Positions 43,304-55,668 of a stretch of DNA of 64,000 bases are shown here, in pieces. The notes beneath the pieces were generated by a model. That model had not been told where the DNA came from. It was given only the letters and a program-made list of their open reading frames with translations, and did not search any database. Origin of the DNA: Polymyxa betae (Eukaryota > Endomyxa > Phytomyxea > Plasmodiophorida > Plasmodiophoridae); contig RBZT01000313.1 of NCBI GenBank assembly GCA_003693705.1, forward strand, positions 1 through 64,000. Reading direction: 5' to 3'. Made by a program: the position numbers and the translations under genes. Numbering within the stretch: position 1 is the stretch's first letter; the number at the start of each line of letters is the position of its first letter.

Positions 43304-45100
43304 ATGGCTAGTGTGAGCTCTAAGTCCAAACTGTCAAGGGCTGCTCAATCTACATTCAGTCGTGTTTTAGATCTCTGTAAACGAAGAGCTTTTCTGATAC
43401 CGGTTCGGAAAGCATCGTTTTCATAGGCTTTAGTAACCTATTGTAGGGCAGCGAGATCTATGGCGGCTTGGCTAGTCAATATGACTATGGACCGCTCGCC
43501 ACCATCATCAAGAACAATCTTCGCCAGCTATGGACAGTGTCATTTATGAATCGCCGGGATTGTATGCCGATCGAATCCAGTATTATCATGAACAGAAAAG
43601 GCGAGATTTGAGGATGGGATATTGTTTATCGATATTGACACTTGTCGCCAGTTTGGGAAACAGCAGGACATGTTGATAATTTCGCTGATATCCTTGTCGA
43701 ATGTCATAAATGTCACCATCGTTATCGACTTGATCATCTATTACCAGACTATAAACTACCTTCAGATTCTGCACAAGATAGCCTTCAGCTGTATACAGAA
43801 GCGATGTCCCAATATCAACCGCGCTGCTCAGATAGTAATTGTCATGGGAACCTATCAAGCCCTAGATATTTCAATATGCTATTTGAGACTTCAGCCAGCT
43901 GCTCTGGAACCGATCAACGCGTATATTTACGACCGGAGACTGCACAAGTAATAACACAGCTTCATAGATAACCCTCTAAATAGCTTTATTAGGGCGTCTA
44001 TGTAAACTTTCATCACCTTGCTCGATCTTCTAGACGTAGTTTACCCTTTGGTGTTGGTCAGGTATATGCAATTCCCATTCTGTTTAGTTATGTGGTTTTA
44101 ACCTGACTCTTCAGATTGGGAAATCTTTCCGGAATGAGATCTCTCCCGGTCCATCAATCTTCAGGACGAAAGAATTTGAACAGGCCGAATTGCAATGGTT
44201 CTGTATCCCTGGAACCGATCAGGACTGGCATCAGTATTGGATTGATTATTGCACCAATTGGCTGTAGGTGTCTCTTGCAGACCACTTATGTCGGCTTGAC
44301 CTTGTTATATGCAGTCTTGATCTGGGCATTCGACCCGAATCGATTCTTCATGTGAAGCATGAGCAACTGGCACATTATGCCAAAGCTACAACGGATATTG
44401 AATTTAATTTCGGGTTTGAGAGCGGAGACAACGGGTCAAGATGTTTAATCGTACAGCTTTACTCTGTCATCTGATTGGTGTGCAATAGTTGGGGTGAATT
44501 ATGGGGGATATCCAACCGAGGTGATCACGATTTGCTAGCCCATCAAAAAGCATCCGGTCAAAAGATGCATTGCCGTCTAGCAGATGGCAGCGAATGCATT
44601 CCTTATGTAATAGAACCAGCACTAGGCTTAGATCGGCTTCTTCTGGCCCTGCTGATTGATTCATTTCAGCAAGAAACAGTCAATGTTGGTGGTATCTACA
44701 ACCTTAGAATGACATAATATTGATATAATCATAACAGGGCCGACAGCGAAACGTTCTGAGATTAGACTGGAAAGTGGCACCTTATCAGGTTGCTGTATTT
44801 CCTATTGTTGCCAATAATGATAGACTGCGATCATTTAGCGATCAATTGGTTGATCGTTTATTAGCCTCGAACATTCGCGCTGATTACGACTGCAAAGGCT
44901 CGATTGGTCGCCGGTATCGGCGTCATGACGAGATCGGAACACCTGTTTGTATCACAGTGGATGACCAAACACTTAACGACGAAACTGTCACGGTTCGATG
45001 CCGTGATACCATGCAGCAGACTCGATTACATTTCAAAGATCTCGTAGATATTACTATATCTTCACAACGTCGAATCCAGGAACTATTATTACACCAATAA
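43304..45100 (+). CDS. GARS: Glycyl-tRNA synthetase (dimeric, class II)
   Basis: Eight exons: 43304-43402, 43447-43600, 43652-43947, 43993-44061, 44115-44263, 44315-44434, 44489-44684, 44738-45100. They total 481 residues in closed frame. Recognised by [16 protein letters not shown] (motif 1 region), [25 protein letters not shown], the class II motif 2 block [10 protein letters not shown]...[34 protein letters not shown], motif 3 [15 protein letters not shown], and the anticodon-binding domain [22 protein letters not shown]. It charges tRNA-Gly. It lacks the WHEP domain and inserts of animal GlyRS. There is no obvious presequence, so dual cytosolic/mitochondrial use would need another start. 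The second intron must be read as GC-AG. Confidence 0.92.
43601..43651 (+). other. Non-canonical GC-AG intron in GlyRS
   Basis: Between AACAGAAAAG and TTTGGGAAAC the only junction that keeps frame and family sequence uses GCGAGA as donor and CGCCAG as acceptor. Its 51-bp length matches the other introns. The total coding length closes exactly with it. Confidence 0.75.
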
Positions 45101-45328
45101 TCTTCATTAAGGACTCACTCGATTGCTTCCCATTTGATGTACAGCCCTTCGCTTACTCTTTAAAACATGTCCACAAGAGAGATACGTCTAAACTGAAGCA
45201 AATTTGGTTTGCTGAAAAAATTGTAAATTGTAATTCTCAAGTCGCTGGTTCGGTAGTTCACGGTCTCCGTACAAGGTTGTTGCTGTAGCACTACTATCAT
45301 TGACTAGAATTTGTTCAACGACATCCAG

Positions 45329-45553
45329 ATGCCGGCTCAATTACAGATTAATGGCGATGCCAGCAAGGATACGCTGCTGCAGCGTATGACGCATCCTCTC
45401 CAGGACATGTACAACCGATACTTTGGACACCCGATCCTTCGTACTCTGCACCTCCGTCTGATTCGCAATGCCGCCATCTTTGGAACTTCTATCTTCGTAC
45501 GTCTCAGAGCGGTTGCATCTCTTGCTTTATCTAACCAGATCATAGCTGTCTAA
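45329..45553 (+). CDS. Small single-pass membrane protein, possibly a TOM small subunit
   Basis: Two exons (45329-45496 and 45539-45553, intron 45497-45538) give only 60 residues. A hydrophilic first half (MPAQLQINGDASKDTLLQRM) is followed by HPILRTLHLRLIRNAAIFGTS and a short hydrophobic end, FIIAV. The size and the near-C-terminal membrane segment resemble Tom5/Tom6-type or other tail-anchored mitochondrial proteins. That is a resemblance in shape, not a sequence match. The last exon is only five codons with the stop. Confidence 0.5.
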   Translation: MPAQLQINGDASKDTLLQRMTHPLQDMYNRYFGHPILRTLHLRLIRNAAIFGTSIFVRLRAVASLALSNQIIAV

Positions 45554-45809
45554 AACGTATGGGCATCTGCTTCTTAATGAATAAGTAATTTTTATGGAAT
45601 TATCAGAGTTTCACTCGATTTCCAGTTTCGTACTGGTATCATTTCACAACCTGTCAATAAAATTAATCATCAACATGTATCTTTTTCTGCCTCTTTTCCG
45701 ATCGTTGGACCCCAGCAAACCCTGCTATTTCAATGTCAGAGGGTTTCCGTATTCGGACCAATAGAGTTACCCCATAACCCCATCGTCCTGTATAGTCTGT
45801 ATGTAACAA

Positions 45810-47956
45810 ATGGATCTGTATCATTATCCACTAGAGACTTTAACCCATCTCATTGATCATAACCCTCAATCTCTTCATTCTCTATTCACATCTACATCAC
45901 TACCTTATCTTACCCAGGCCATCATACATCTAGACCTCGTCCAGCATGCTAACCATGATGCCATTCAAGCCCATCTGGCCAATATCCCTATCCCTAACCC
46001 AGCTTTACGCGCTCGGCCGCTGTCACCATGCTACTTCGACCTTCTCGTTCGTCAGGTCGGCCCGATCGATTCACTAACCGACGCTGTTCATCAATTCTGG
46101 GCCCAGTTCCTATCCCAATGTGAGCAGGCTCAGGTTATAAGCTCTAGCTCTGTACATGGTCATCTTGCATCAGGTTTAGTCCGGGTCTGTACACCTGCCG
46201 TCTTAGCTCATGCTTCTTGCGATCGCTACATTGATACCATCTCCCCTGATCGATTCCCGATTGTGTTCGCGACGGCGATTTCACCGCCTCCACATCTCAG
46301 AGAACAATTTATCCATCATTGCTATCTAACCAAGTACGATGAATTCGTTGCCGCTCGGGTGATCAGTGTACTGGCCCGCGTTTTGGGCCCGAATCTGGAC
46401 GGATTGAGTCGGTTCGTTAGCGGCGTTCAGCGCGTCGAGTCTCGACGCTGCCTTCGCATTGCAGCGCTAATTGTGGCTGGACAGCAGGAAGCGTTCGTCA
46501 TCAATCAGTTAATTGAGTTCCTGATGGGCCAGCATGTCGAAATTGATGATGAACTTGTTGCAAATCTACTGATAAATCCGTGGACAGCGCCTTTAGCGGT
46601 TGAGATCGTCGCCAACCCTCGCTTTACTATCGGTCGTGATTTTACTGAGGAGATCTTTGCAGCATTTAGGTCATCACCAGCCCCGATGCCGCCACCACAG
46701 CCGTGCTGCTCGTGGCGGCATGATCGCGATCATGTTTGGACTCAGCTGCGCTCAGACGCATCCGAGGTCATACACGCCCAGCGCCGTCTGCTTCAATGCG
46801 ATCCAAACCTCGGCGATTGTATTGCCCAACACATCCTTCAGCTTCTCAGAGAAGGTGTTCCGTCGTCAAACCTGGTTGCAGCAACAGCAAATGCCCTGCC
46901 TGATCTGATCAACATCTCGCTCATTCGCGAAAAGTTCTGGTTCGTTGTAACACAAATTATGAAGTTCGTCGATGACGAAGCGCTCATCGAAGCGTTGATG
47001 TCAGTGACCTCGTCACTTGATCGAGCCGCCTCTGAACCTGATAACACATACGTCAACGCCGCCCTGCAGCGGTTGCTTCGTTCTCGTACCTTACTCGGCC
47101 ATATTGCAGAGCATATCTACGAACTAAAAGAGCGCTATGAGTCGGTGACAGTTCTTTGCTTAGCTCACGCTGACTTCTGTACTGAACTCGTCTCTCTTAT
47201 TGCCAATGCATCTGATTCACTCCTGGTTACAAACTGTGCCACTCTCTTTGGCGTTTTGATTCACGATATTGTCTCAAAGCGTATTGTGGTCGATCGACAG
47301 ATTGTACGACGAATTGCGCGAACGAATTTTGTTCAGGTCTGTTGTAAAAGAATATTCGAGGCGTCGAACCCCGATGATATCCATATGGTGAGAGCACTGC
47401 TTGATTGCATCAATATTTCAGTGCATTTGACCGAAGCTGAAATTACGTCTAATATGTTCTGTAAATCGGGGGCAGGACCGCCCTTGTTGATGCAAGTCTT
47501 AAAATCATGCGACGAAGCACCGTATCGCAACGATCCACAGCTGATTAACGTTCAGCGGTTATTATTAGTTGCTGCCTGCCGTAATACTGATGTGAGCAAC
47601 AGTCTGGTTTGTCTTTTTCAAATTTCAACTCAATCTTCAGAGCCGATTCGTGGTGACATTTTGCAAGTCAACGGATAGTGTAAAACGGTTGCAGGCATTA
47701 TTAGGCGATATGGCAGCGCCTGCTAATCGATCCGATTTACGGTTTTTACATGAACTGTATGGGTTTTGAAGTTGCGGAATCTGCCAGAGGTTTTTCTGAT
47801 AATTGCCGCTGCTATAGGATCGGCGTTGAGTTGATAGAGGACCAGATCAGGAACCTTCCTGGTTTTAAACAATGGCTGTTCAGCTTCAATGATGACCATC
47901 GTGACTCCAATCTGCAGGCAGTTATCAACTACTTCCTCCAATCCCTGCCTACTTGA
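45810..47956 (+). CDS. Orphan helical-repeat (ARM/HEAT-like) protein
   Basis: Three exons (introns 47607-47640 and 47763-47817) give 685 residues in closed frame. The sequence is almost entirely amphipathic helices with Leu/Ile/Val spacing typical of solenoids (for example FVAARVISVLARVLGPNLDG, DDEALIEALMSVTSSLDRA). No catalytic motif, zinc site or membrane segment is seen, and I cannot name a family. The first intron is only 34 bp if placed correctly, the shortest in the window. The C-terminal exon (GVELIEDQIRNLPGFKQWLF) is joined with confidence by phase. Confidence 0.7.
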
Positions 47957-48006
47957 TACTGAAAACGATTACTGTCACATCGTCCACTTTATGTAGAGGT
48001 CGAAAA

Positions 48007-49103
48007 TCATTTTAACAATTGCAAGAAAGTACCCACTGCCGACATTCGCTGGGAGGTGAATGCCTGATCAATATCATGACCACCTTCAACACGACCCCAG
48101 TTATCAATCTGATGTTCTTCATCAGTTCGAGCCGCTTCATACGCCTGCTCTGGTGTCAATCGACCTCGTTCTACGGCCAGCCCGATCACATATGATCTAA
48201 ATCATGTTAATAAACATAACAAGGCAACAAAACGCTACGCCACCTTGCAATGGATGCGATCGCATCGATTGCAGTTAGACGCCAAGCGTCTGTGCTTTTA
48301 ATCGCTTTGTACAAATTATCAATGGAAGTCTCCGGTTGCTCAATCTCAAGTTCGGTTGTGGTCTTCAGGGGTGCGTTGAACTCCTTTTTAACCCATTCCA
48401 CTAAAGGATCCCACTGAGCCATCTGCTTGGCAACCAGCTCCTACCAATTGTTAAAGATAAAATAGAGCATAATCCATTATTACAGGTGGCGAATCGACAC
48501 GGAAGCAGATAGCATCAGAACGGAGGTGCATTTTGAGTTTCGACAGACACTTCTTTCGTTCATCTTGAACTGAAAACTGATCGATAGCGGTCGTGGCTAA
48601 TGCAGTCAGAGGCATTGACGTTGGGCGGATGCGATCGGTTTGCAAAACCCATTCACCACAAACTATAAAACCCTGAATTGAGTTTTCGGGTACAAATAAT
48701 TTTATACCCACTTGCAAGAGCTAATGCATGTGTTGGTAATAACAGAATCTTTTTCTGGGGTGTCTAATATCATCCATCAATAGCCAATAAACTATTGAGA
48801 GCATATTCATCATATACCTGCAGGAGGCGATTATCAATATCAATGGCATAGGACTTGGATTCGTCAAGGTCTATGGGCAGTACATTGACTTTCTCATAAA
48901 ATCGCTGTGTTGACCCGTCCGACTTCACTGTATAGATTTCAGTACGGCCAGGACCGATATCGACGAACATGACAACCTCCAGCGATCTGAAAATGCTTAA
49001 AGGCACGAACAGGGTTCGCCGATGACGTCAATGAAGTCGTACTGAGAAGCCTGCGAGATATCATGGACAGGATTTGAACCTGGGTCTTCATCATGGTCGC
49101 CAT
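48007..49103 (-). CDS. ATP12: ATP12, F1-ATPase assembly chaperone
   Basis: Four or five exons; the first intron is 48928-48976. The N-terminus from ATG 49103 carries a presequence (SMISRRLLSTTSLTSSANPV) for mitochondria. The family body is clear: RFYEKVNV...YAIDIDNRLLQ, WVLQTDRIRPTSMPLTALAT, RSDAICFRV, WDPLVEWVKKEF, then RLTPEQAYEAARTDEEHQID followed by NWGRVEGGHDID, the ATP12 hallmark. ATP12 holds the free alpha subunit of F1 until it is paired with beta. IF1 (12500) and MIC10 (8542) in the same window serve the same enzyme or membrane. It is convergent with the solenoid gene, 50 bp apart. Confidence 0.92.
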
Positions 49104-49600
49104 CCACAATGTCCGGTGATACTACCCCTCGTTTACATACAACAGCAACCTCAGTCACCGTAGCTGCATCACATTTTGCATCTTGTTTGTTCCTGTCTTC
49201 AGTTTTGCTGCAGCTGATCAGGCATGATTCCGTGCATTTTTCATGATTGATATCTATCGATATGTACTCATCTCATTTCTGTCACATACACAGTTAACGT
49301 CCTAGGACAGATGAACATACTACCGTAATTAAATTCCTAATCGCTGTACTACGTACCTTCATTCGATACATATTTCTCAAATGGGTGATACAAATATCAT
49401 AGTTGGACTGCTTCGCATAAAGTCAGCGATTCTTTGGTGCTAAGAGAACCTACTTTGCAGAGCCTCAGATAGTATGTTTGAGGAGATCCGATCACATGCA
49501 TTCGACAAAAACCATGGTATAAACCAGATAGTTTCATAGTTACTCCGAAAAATTATATTCGTAATAACACCCCAAGCGTTTCTACACACTTTATTAGCAG
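49104..49600. other. Intergenic region between ATP12 and glutaryl-CoA dehydrogenase
   Basis: About 500 bases. It contains the ATP12 promoter and the 3' flank of the next minus-strand gene. No gene seen. Confidence 0.5.
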
Positions 49601-51270
49601 TTATTTTGAGAAAGCCTGCAGTCCAGTGATTGACCGTCCAACAATTAATGCATGGATATCGGCTGTCCCTTCGTATGTGTTTACCGCTTCCAAATTGACC
49701 ATATGACGCATCACGTGGAACTCATCTGATCCATCTCGTCAACGAGTGGAAGCAAACTATTTAGTCGATCTTACCCGATACACCATTGCCTCCCAGCATA
49801 TCGCGACATGTTCGGGCCACTTCTAGCGCCTTCATGCAGGAGTTTCGTTTAATCATAGAGATCTGGGTCGGGTTCAGTTGATTCTCGTCTTTCAGCCGAC
49901 CAACACGCAGACAGGCATGAAGAGCGAATGTAATTTCTCCCAGCATATTCGCCAGCTTCAATTGAATCAACTAAGATGAGCTAAGCAAAACGGCATTATT
50001 TTAAGCTGTAATTATCATCTACCTGGTTTGAAGCTAAGGACGCGCCAAACTGGTTCCTATCCAAAGTATACTGACGAGCAATCTTGAGGCATTCTTCAGC
50101 AGCTCCTAGAGCACCCCAGGCGATCCCAAATCTTGCGTTGTTCAGGCAAGAGAAAGGACCTTTCAATCCGGATACTGTAGTGAACATATTTGCTTTAGGA
50201 ACTCGAACATCTTCTAAAACGATTTCACCTTTAAATCCAAGCTTAATTCCCTTAATAAAACCGCATTGATCGGTGAAATGTAATACCCGTAGAAGATGCT
50301 CGTAACGACAACTTTCCATGAATAATGGGAGTTGAGATACCCTTCATGTCGCGATCCAGTACAAACCCGCGAATTTCATCCTGGTCGTCCTTCGCCCAAA
50401 CGACGAAAACGTCCGCAATAGGAGAGTTCGTGATCCATGTTTTGGCTCCATTTAGAACGTAATGGTCACCATCCAGCTTTGCTCTGGACTCCATCGATCC
50501 AGGATCCGACCCTAAATTCCGGTCAATATTTTTCTTCCAGTGTAAATTATCCCTATACCGACCGTGGTTCGGCTCGGTTAGACCAAAACATCCAATAATC
50601 TCGCCTGAAATTGAGTTCATTGGAGGCAGCATTTAATTCCCATAACGGCCCACCTTTGGCAAGTTTGGGTAGATATTTTTTCTTCATTGATTCTGAGCCG
50701 AATTGATTTATAGGATGCAATACCAACGACGACTGCACTGAAAGTGCTGATCGGTAGCTACTGTCTACCCTGTAGACCATTCATAATCATATTTGTTGAA
50801 ACATTGTCGATTAACGGTAAACGATCTGAAAAAAACTGTTTGATGAATGAAAAGTCGATTAAAAAATCTACCTTTCAATTTCACGGGCAATCAGCCCATA
50901 AGCCACTGAAGACATGCCAGCACATCCATATCCTTTGATGGTAGATCCCAGTAAACCCAGTTCTAAGCATTACTTTAAACAAGACTTAGAATTTGTCATC
51001 AGGTTTCCTCGCCTCCCATCTCTTTCATAATATTGGCGTCGAATTCACCAGCTCGTGCCGCTTCCATGACCCCTGGCTGGAGCCGCTCCTTCCACGAGAT
51101 CAAAAGGAGCCACGCGATCGATGGACATTCCCAACTTGGGCATACTGACGTGTCAGTTGCTGTGCGCTGAGCTCATCGTCGGTCAGCAAAGACGACAACG
51201 CCAATGGATCCTGCCAGTTAAACTTGGTGAATTTTGACAATGATCGTCTACGAAGTAGAGAGCAAAGCAT
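49601..51270 (-). CDS. GCDH: Glutaryl-CoA dehydrogenase, mitochondrial
   Basis: About eight exons. A short basic presequence ([16 protein letters not shown]) starts at ATG 51270, then [16 protein letters not shown]. The acyl-CoA dehydrogenase motifs are [10 protein letters not shown]...GSDPGSMES and [19 protein letters not shown], then a C-terminal block [10 protein letters not shown]...[29 protein letters not shown]. The NTYEGT segment holds the catalytic glutamate, and the HALI...GRxITGxQAF ending is typical of GCDH. It oxidises and decarboxylates glutaryl-CoA to crotonyl-CoA in lysine and tryptophan breakdown. The intron splitting NHG and GSD was confirmed by phase. The internal exon around 50800-51000 is only roughly delimited. 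Confidence 0.9.
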
Positions 51271-51886
51271 AATGTCAGATTGACTGAGAGGTCCCCTCCC
51301 CCCTTTAATGATGAGAGAAAAGAAATTATGTAACGATACTCTGTTAGACTTAACGGACATCCCATGGGGCCATGGGGAACGATTCATGTAACAATACTCT
51401 GTAAGACTTAACGGGCACTCCATGCGGCCATGGTGTAACTTTATTTCACCAAACAGAGGCTTATTATATATTCAATGCTGGCAGATCCATTGCTTCACTA
51501 TTTGGGCATTCTTGATGATTTCCTCCCTAGGCAAAGTTCAGCGAACTAAATTTCCAATCCAATCGTCATTTATTCACAAATACAATGATACGAGATCACC
51601 GTCGGGGCAGTGTTATAGTATGTGATTCAAACGTGCATAGAGCAAGGCAAAGGGGTACACTGCTCTAATACAGGTCTTCTCTTTATCTTATTTTCACAAT
51701 TCTGGTCATGAGGCTTGAGGCAACTTCCATTTTATTCCAGAATCTAGCTAGATTCAGACTTTGAGTTAAACTCATTTGCTACCAAGATGACAATTGGACA
51801 CATTGGAATTTAAATAACTTAAAATTTGTTAATTCGATTTCGCGTGCCCAGAAGAAATATTATAATACATATTTCTTCGTGATGCC
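51271..51886. other. Intergenic region with a two-copy 58-bp direct repeat
   Basis: It is divergent between GCDH (-) and the sphingolipid enzyme (+). A direct repeat fills 51328-51435. Beyond that no gene or RNA is recognised. Confidence 0.5.
51328..51435. repeat. Imperfect tandem direct repeat, two copies, period 58
   Basis: Copy 1 (from 51328, atgtaacgatactctg...) and copy 2 (from 51386, atgtaacaatactctg...) match at about 43 of 50 positions and each ends in a ccatg(g/c)ggccatgg block. It lies about 60 bases upstream of the GCDH start. Confidence 0.75.
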
Positions 51887-52826
51887 ATGATTGAGCCTCT
51901 ACTACACGAGTATCGTTCACCGAGAATCAAGTACGCCGGAAGAAAGCAAGATCTGTTTGCCTGTCTATTCTGGTTGGGATCTGCCTATTTTGATGCAATT
52001 TGTCAAGTGTATATTCAGATCCATTATCGACAACTGGGGTTTGTTCTGTCTGACTTGCTCCATGATGCCTTTGCTGGCATGCAGATAAACTCAGTTTATG
52101 CAACTGTGATGTTAATCATGGCCTGTAGTACTGCATTGTTGCGATTGACATTAGATCGGGCTTCTCTATTGAAGATGATCAGACGATTCATGTTTCTACA
52201 AGGATGTGTGTTTCTAATGAGAGCTGCCACGATCACGGTGACCCAGCTGCCAAATCCGTTCCCTGCTTGTAACTTCGCTGTTTATGCTGACAGGGGAGTA
52301 TTACCGCAAGCACTAAGTAAGACTTTATGTAATACTTTTTAGACTCGATTTTAATCGTCTGGTAATTCGAAAGTGGTTACAATGGGATTGTCGGCCACCT
52401 GCAATGATGTTATGTTCAGCGGACATGCAGCGACAATGATTCTTTGTGCCATTATTGGTGGACAAAGCCTTTCTATACGTAAGCATTGGCAGGAGCATCA
52501 CAGTCTTTATGACTGAATTTCAGTAGGAAACGTTCGATATACTCAGAGGATTGCAAACTTTCTTAGAACGCTGCTTTGGATTGAAGTATCCGTTGGGCTT
52601 TTCTTCATTGTAGCCTCGAGATTTCATTGTAGGGCGCACAGATATTTGGCCTGTCATTCTGAAGAATTAAGGATAATATTCAGATACGGTTGATGTTGCT
52701 GTCACTGTTTTTATCGTGGTACCGTTAGCTTGGCTTTATCAGGCTTTGTTGCTGTTGGGCGAGAGAACGAAAAACTCTCGGACAACAGAAAGACGAATCG
52801 TTCAGAGCTCTGTCGCAATTTATTGA
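51887..52826 (+). CDS. Sphingomyelin/IPC-synthase-like ceramide phosphotransferase
   Basis: A multi-exon membrane protein of about 250 residues with several hydrophobic helices. Family motifs are RAATITVTQLPNPFPAC (the R-x3-I-x-x-T-x-LP-x-P motif), CNDVMFSGHAAT with the first catalytic histidine, and RFHYTVDVAV with the H-x3-D pair, whose His codon precedes a confirmed intron at about 52632-52680. This H/H/D triad defines the PAP2_C sphingomyelin-synthase group, which moves a phospho-headgroup from a phospholipid to ceramide in the Golgi. The donor headgroup (choline, ethanolamine or inositol) cannot be read from sequence. The splice after VLPQAL near 52315-52390 is unresolved. Confidence 0.82.
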
Positions 52827-52969
52827 TTGGCTCGAGAATACTTGACATGGCATATTTTTATGTTAATCTAAAATCCATGGGTCATGTGTACTTTGTACAG
52901 GCATTAACTTTTTCATGCGAGCAGCAGAACGGGCGTTAGTACGATCGGGATTACTCGTGCTCTTTTGAC

Positions 52970-55378
52970 TCACATGCAACGCAGCATCGATTTGTGATTG
53001 CTACCATATAATGTGAATGCACCTTGATGCATCAAACGCATCCTTACTATTTCATTCATTCGATCGTTGAATCTTCGAGCTTCCTGTTGCTTTCTATTGT
53101 TCATTTGGTCCAGCAATTCTTTGGGAATCGAGCCAAGATCACGTATATCAGAAGTCTGTTCTTCCTCTAATTGCTTCTGATATTGTGATACTTTTTCACT
53201 CAGCAGCATTGCGAATTTGACCTTGCTTTGTTCTGCCTAAAACGTTGATGAAACACTATGCCGCAACAGAATGGTGGTGGAAACGTACTTCTGCCTTACA
53301 CTTTTCTAGTTGCCGATTGAGTTCATCCTTCTCTTTTATTCTGGTTTTTAGCTCCGCCATATTATCGTGATATTCTTCACTTAATTGATGAAAGTTCAAA
53401 GAACTTCCGGAGAACTCGAAATCAAGGGCTTCGATTTCGCTTGTAAGGCGATGCATTTCGGCGCACATTTGAATAGCAGCCTGCTTTATCCAAGCTGTTA
53501 AATAAAGAACTAAATATATAAAATGTGCTCAAGCTTACTTCATATGATTGTAGCTCTTCCTCTTCATTGCCGTAAGAATACTGTGTACAAGCATCTGCTA
53601 GATCCATCATGTCCTGCCTTTAAGAGCGGCATTGGCCTCATAACATAAGCATTTTGGATAAATTACCTTATCCGAACTAAAAGATTTGAGTCTTCGAGTT
53701 TCAGAACGATGCTTCGGCATTGCTCATTGTACTGATTTAATTTACGAACTAAATTTTGCTGATGGACTATTTGCGATGTGACCGTATTGTAGAAATCCAC
53801 TTTTGCCTGCGATTGTCGCTGCAGTAAATCTTTCTTTTCACTGATTAAGTAATTTCTGACAGAAATTTAGCAACAGCATGCGAAAGTGTCCACAACTACT
53901 CTCTCGTTCGGTTGTCATGGAGTTCGCCCTCAAACTCAACCACTTCTTGCATTATACATGCAATCTGATTCTCGTACATCACCGACGTTTCTATGGAATC
54001 ATTGTGCGATTCCCTCAAACGATATATAGCTTCTTGCAAGGATATGTATCTAAAATGCTTCAGCATTTCCGATGAGCACACAAATTATTACCTGTTCTCG
54101 AGGTCGATTGTTGCTTCCAACGATTGAATAAAAACTTTCGTCAATCTTTTCCTCTCATTAACAGCGAAAAGAACAAGATTGTTGGACGTTTCAAGGGACT
54201 GGCAGAAACTACTGATAGAATCCTTCATCTGCAGCAGATCTACTTCGATATTCTCATTGTTTTGAATCTGAATTAAGAACACCGGTTCGATTAGCTTTCT
54301 AAGCAGAGAAGCAGATGTAGAGCAAATTTTACCAATTGCCGAAATCCACGAATTTGAGCTTTGACTTCTACCAGTTGGGCATTATAAACGTCGAGCTGCA
54401 TGCTGATGTTTTCTAAGTTCTTGGAATGCAGTTCCAGTTCTTCAATCTGCTCGTCCGTATTCAGTTGGCTGTAAAAGATCTGAAGGTGATGAGCAAGCAA
54501 TGAGTATCATAAGAAATTAAAAGAACACCTCAAGGAATGCTTGAGATATTGCTTGCTGAAGTGAGTGAATTTCAGCGTTCTTGGTGTCTAACGCAAAGTT
54601 AATGAAAAAAGGTCAAAGGCACAAAATACTACAGCGTACCAAAAATGGCAAGCATTTCAGAGAACTGTGACTTATATTCCCAAGATTTCGCTTGAGTTTC
54701 ATCAAGTGTCCCAATGGCTTTCGTCACTTCGGATTGTACTGTTCAAGCGGAAGCATCAGATATCATGATGTAGCTGCATAATCATTAAACACCTGAGCGA
54801 ATGCTAGCTGATGTTGAATCTCGTCGACTTTGTGTTTCACCTTTCCTAATCTGCAGTTCACTAAACTGATTTCTCAAGTCATCAATCAAGGCAACATGTT
54901 TCGCAATGTCGCTCTCAGCTGAACGAGGTTTGAATTGAGCTTAATTTTGTTAAACAAGACCAAGAGACCTTCAGAAATCATTGACACCTTTTCGGTTCGG
55001 TCCTTGGTAACTTGTTTTAAAGTTCGAGATATCCATTCCATAACCGTATGCTGTTGCTCAACCTTTTTACAGCGATCCGCTAATATCTCCACCAATTCTT
55101 TCTCCTTATTTACGACTTCGCAAAGGTCGCTAAGCATTACATTTCTTTCTGCTAAAGCAGCACGCATTTCATGTTGCTATGCCAAAATTCATTAGATGCT
55201 CAAAAGAGACTGTGATAGCTCACAAGTTGGAAATTCCCAGCTTGAATTTCGCTGTTCTCCTTGATCAGTCGCTCTATTTCAACATAAGAATAGACCACTA
55301 CAAAGTAAGCGCCATACCAAGGTTGGAAAGCGGATCACCAGACGATCGCTCCACCGCAGCGCTGGCAACCCCGAGCAT
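52970..55378 (-). CDS. Large coiled-coil protein, multi-exon, unassigned
   Basis: About ten short exons all encode long Glu/Lys/Gln/Leu heptads, for example ALAERNVMLSDLCEVVNKEKE, EMHRLTSEIEALDFEF and ELKTRIKEKDELNRQLEKCK. From ATG 55378 the first two exons join by phase (MLGVASAAVERSS...NLERLIKENSEIQAGNFQL then QHEMRAALAE). The C-terminus ends in a mixed segment (MHQGAFTLYGSNHKSMLRCM) before the stop at 52970. No globular domain, so a structural role (cytoskeleton, centrosome/spindle pole, kinetochore or tether) is the likely class, but not more. Exon borders are only partly fixed. Confidence 0.65.
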
Positions 55379-55668
55379 ATTGGCCAAAACGATCCGACCA
55401 CAAAGAGAGCCAATATATAAATGACAAACTCATATTGGTTTAGACAATAAATCGACAGAAGTGTTCGTTACAAATGGCAATTGTGGGGCAGTCACATTCA
55501 ATGTGATACTGAGACACTGCTAACTTGGGGGCGACCCCGTCATCCCGAGACCCCAAGCCTCAGCTGAGAGACCCTTCATAGCTACTACCCCTGTAAATTT
55601 GAAGGCTCCTCTGCTGCTAAAGGCGTTGTTCTTCAAAAATGCTTTAATGTTTTATAGAAATACATACT

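Noticed and set aside
44216-44270. In-frame TAG in GlyRS suggesting a pseudogene or stop recoding
   Set aside because: The TAG lies within a 51-bp GT-AG intron (44264-44314). Removing it restores the family sequence [11 protein letters not shown] and an exact frame.
49040-49100. tRNA-like T-arm on the minus strand (GGTTCAAATCC with GGACA...TGTCC ends)
   Set aside because: The span between the pairing ends is only about 50 bases, no D-arm or anticodon arm can be drawn, and the sequence is the presequence-coding start of ATP12.
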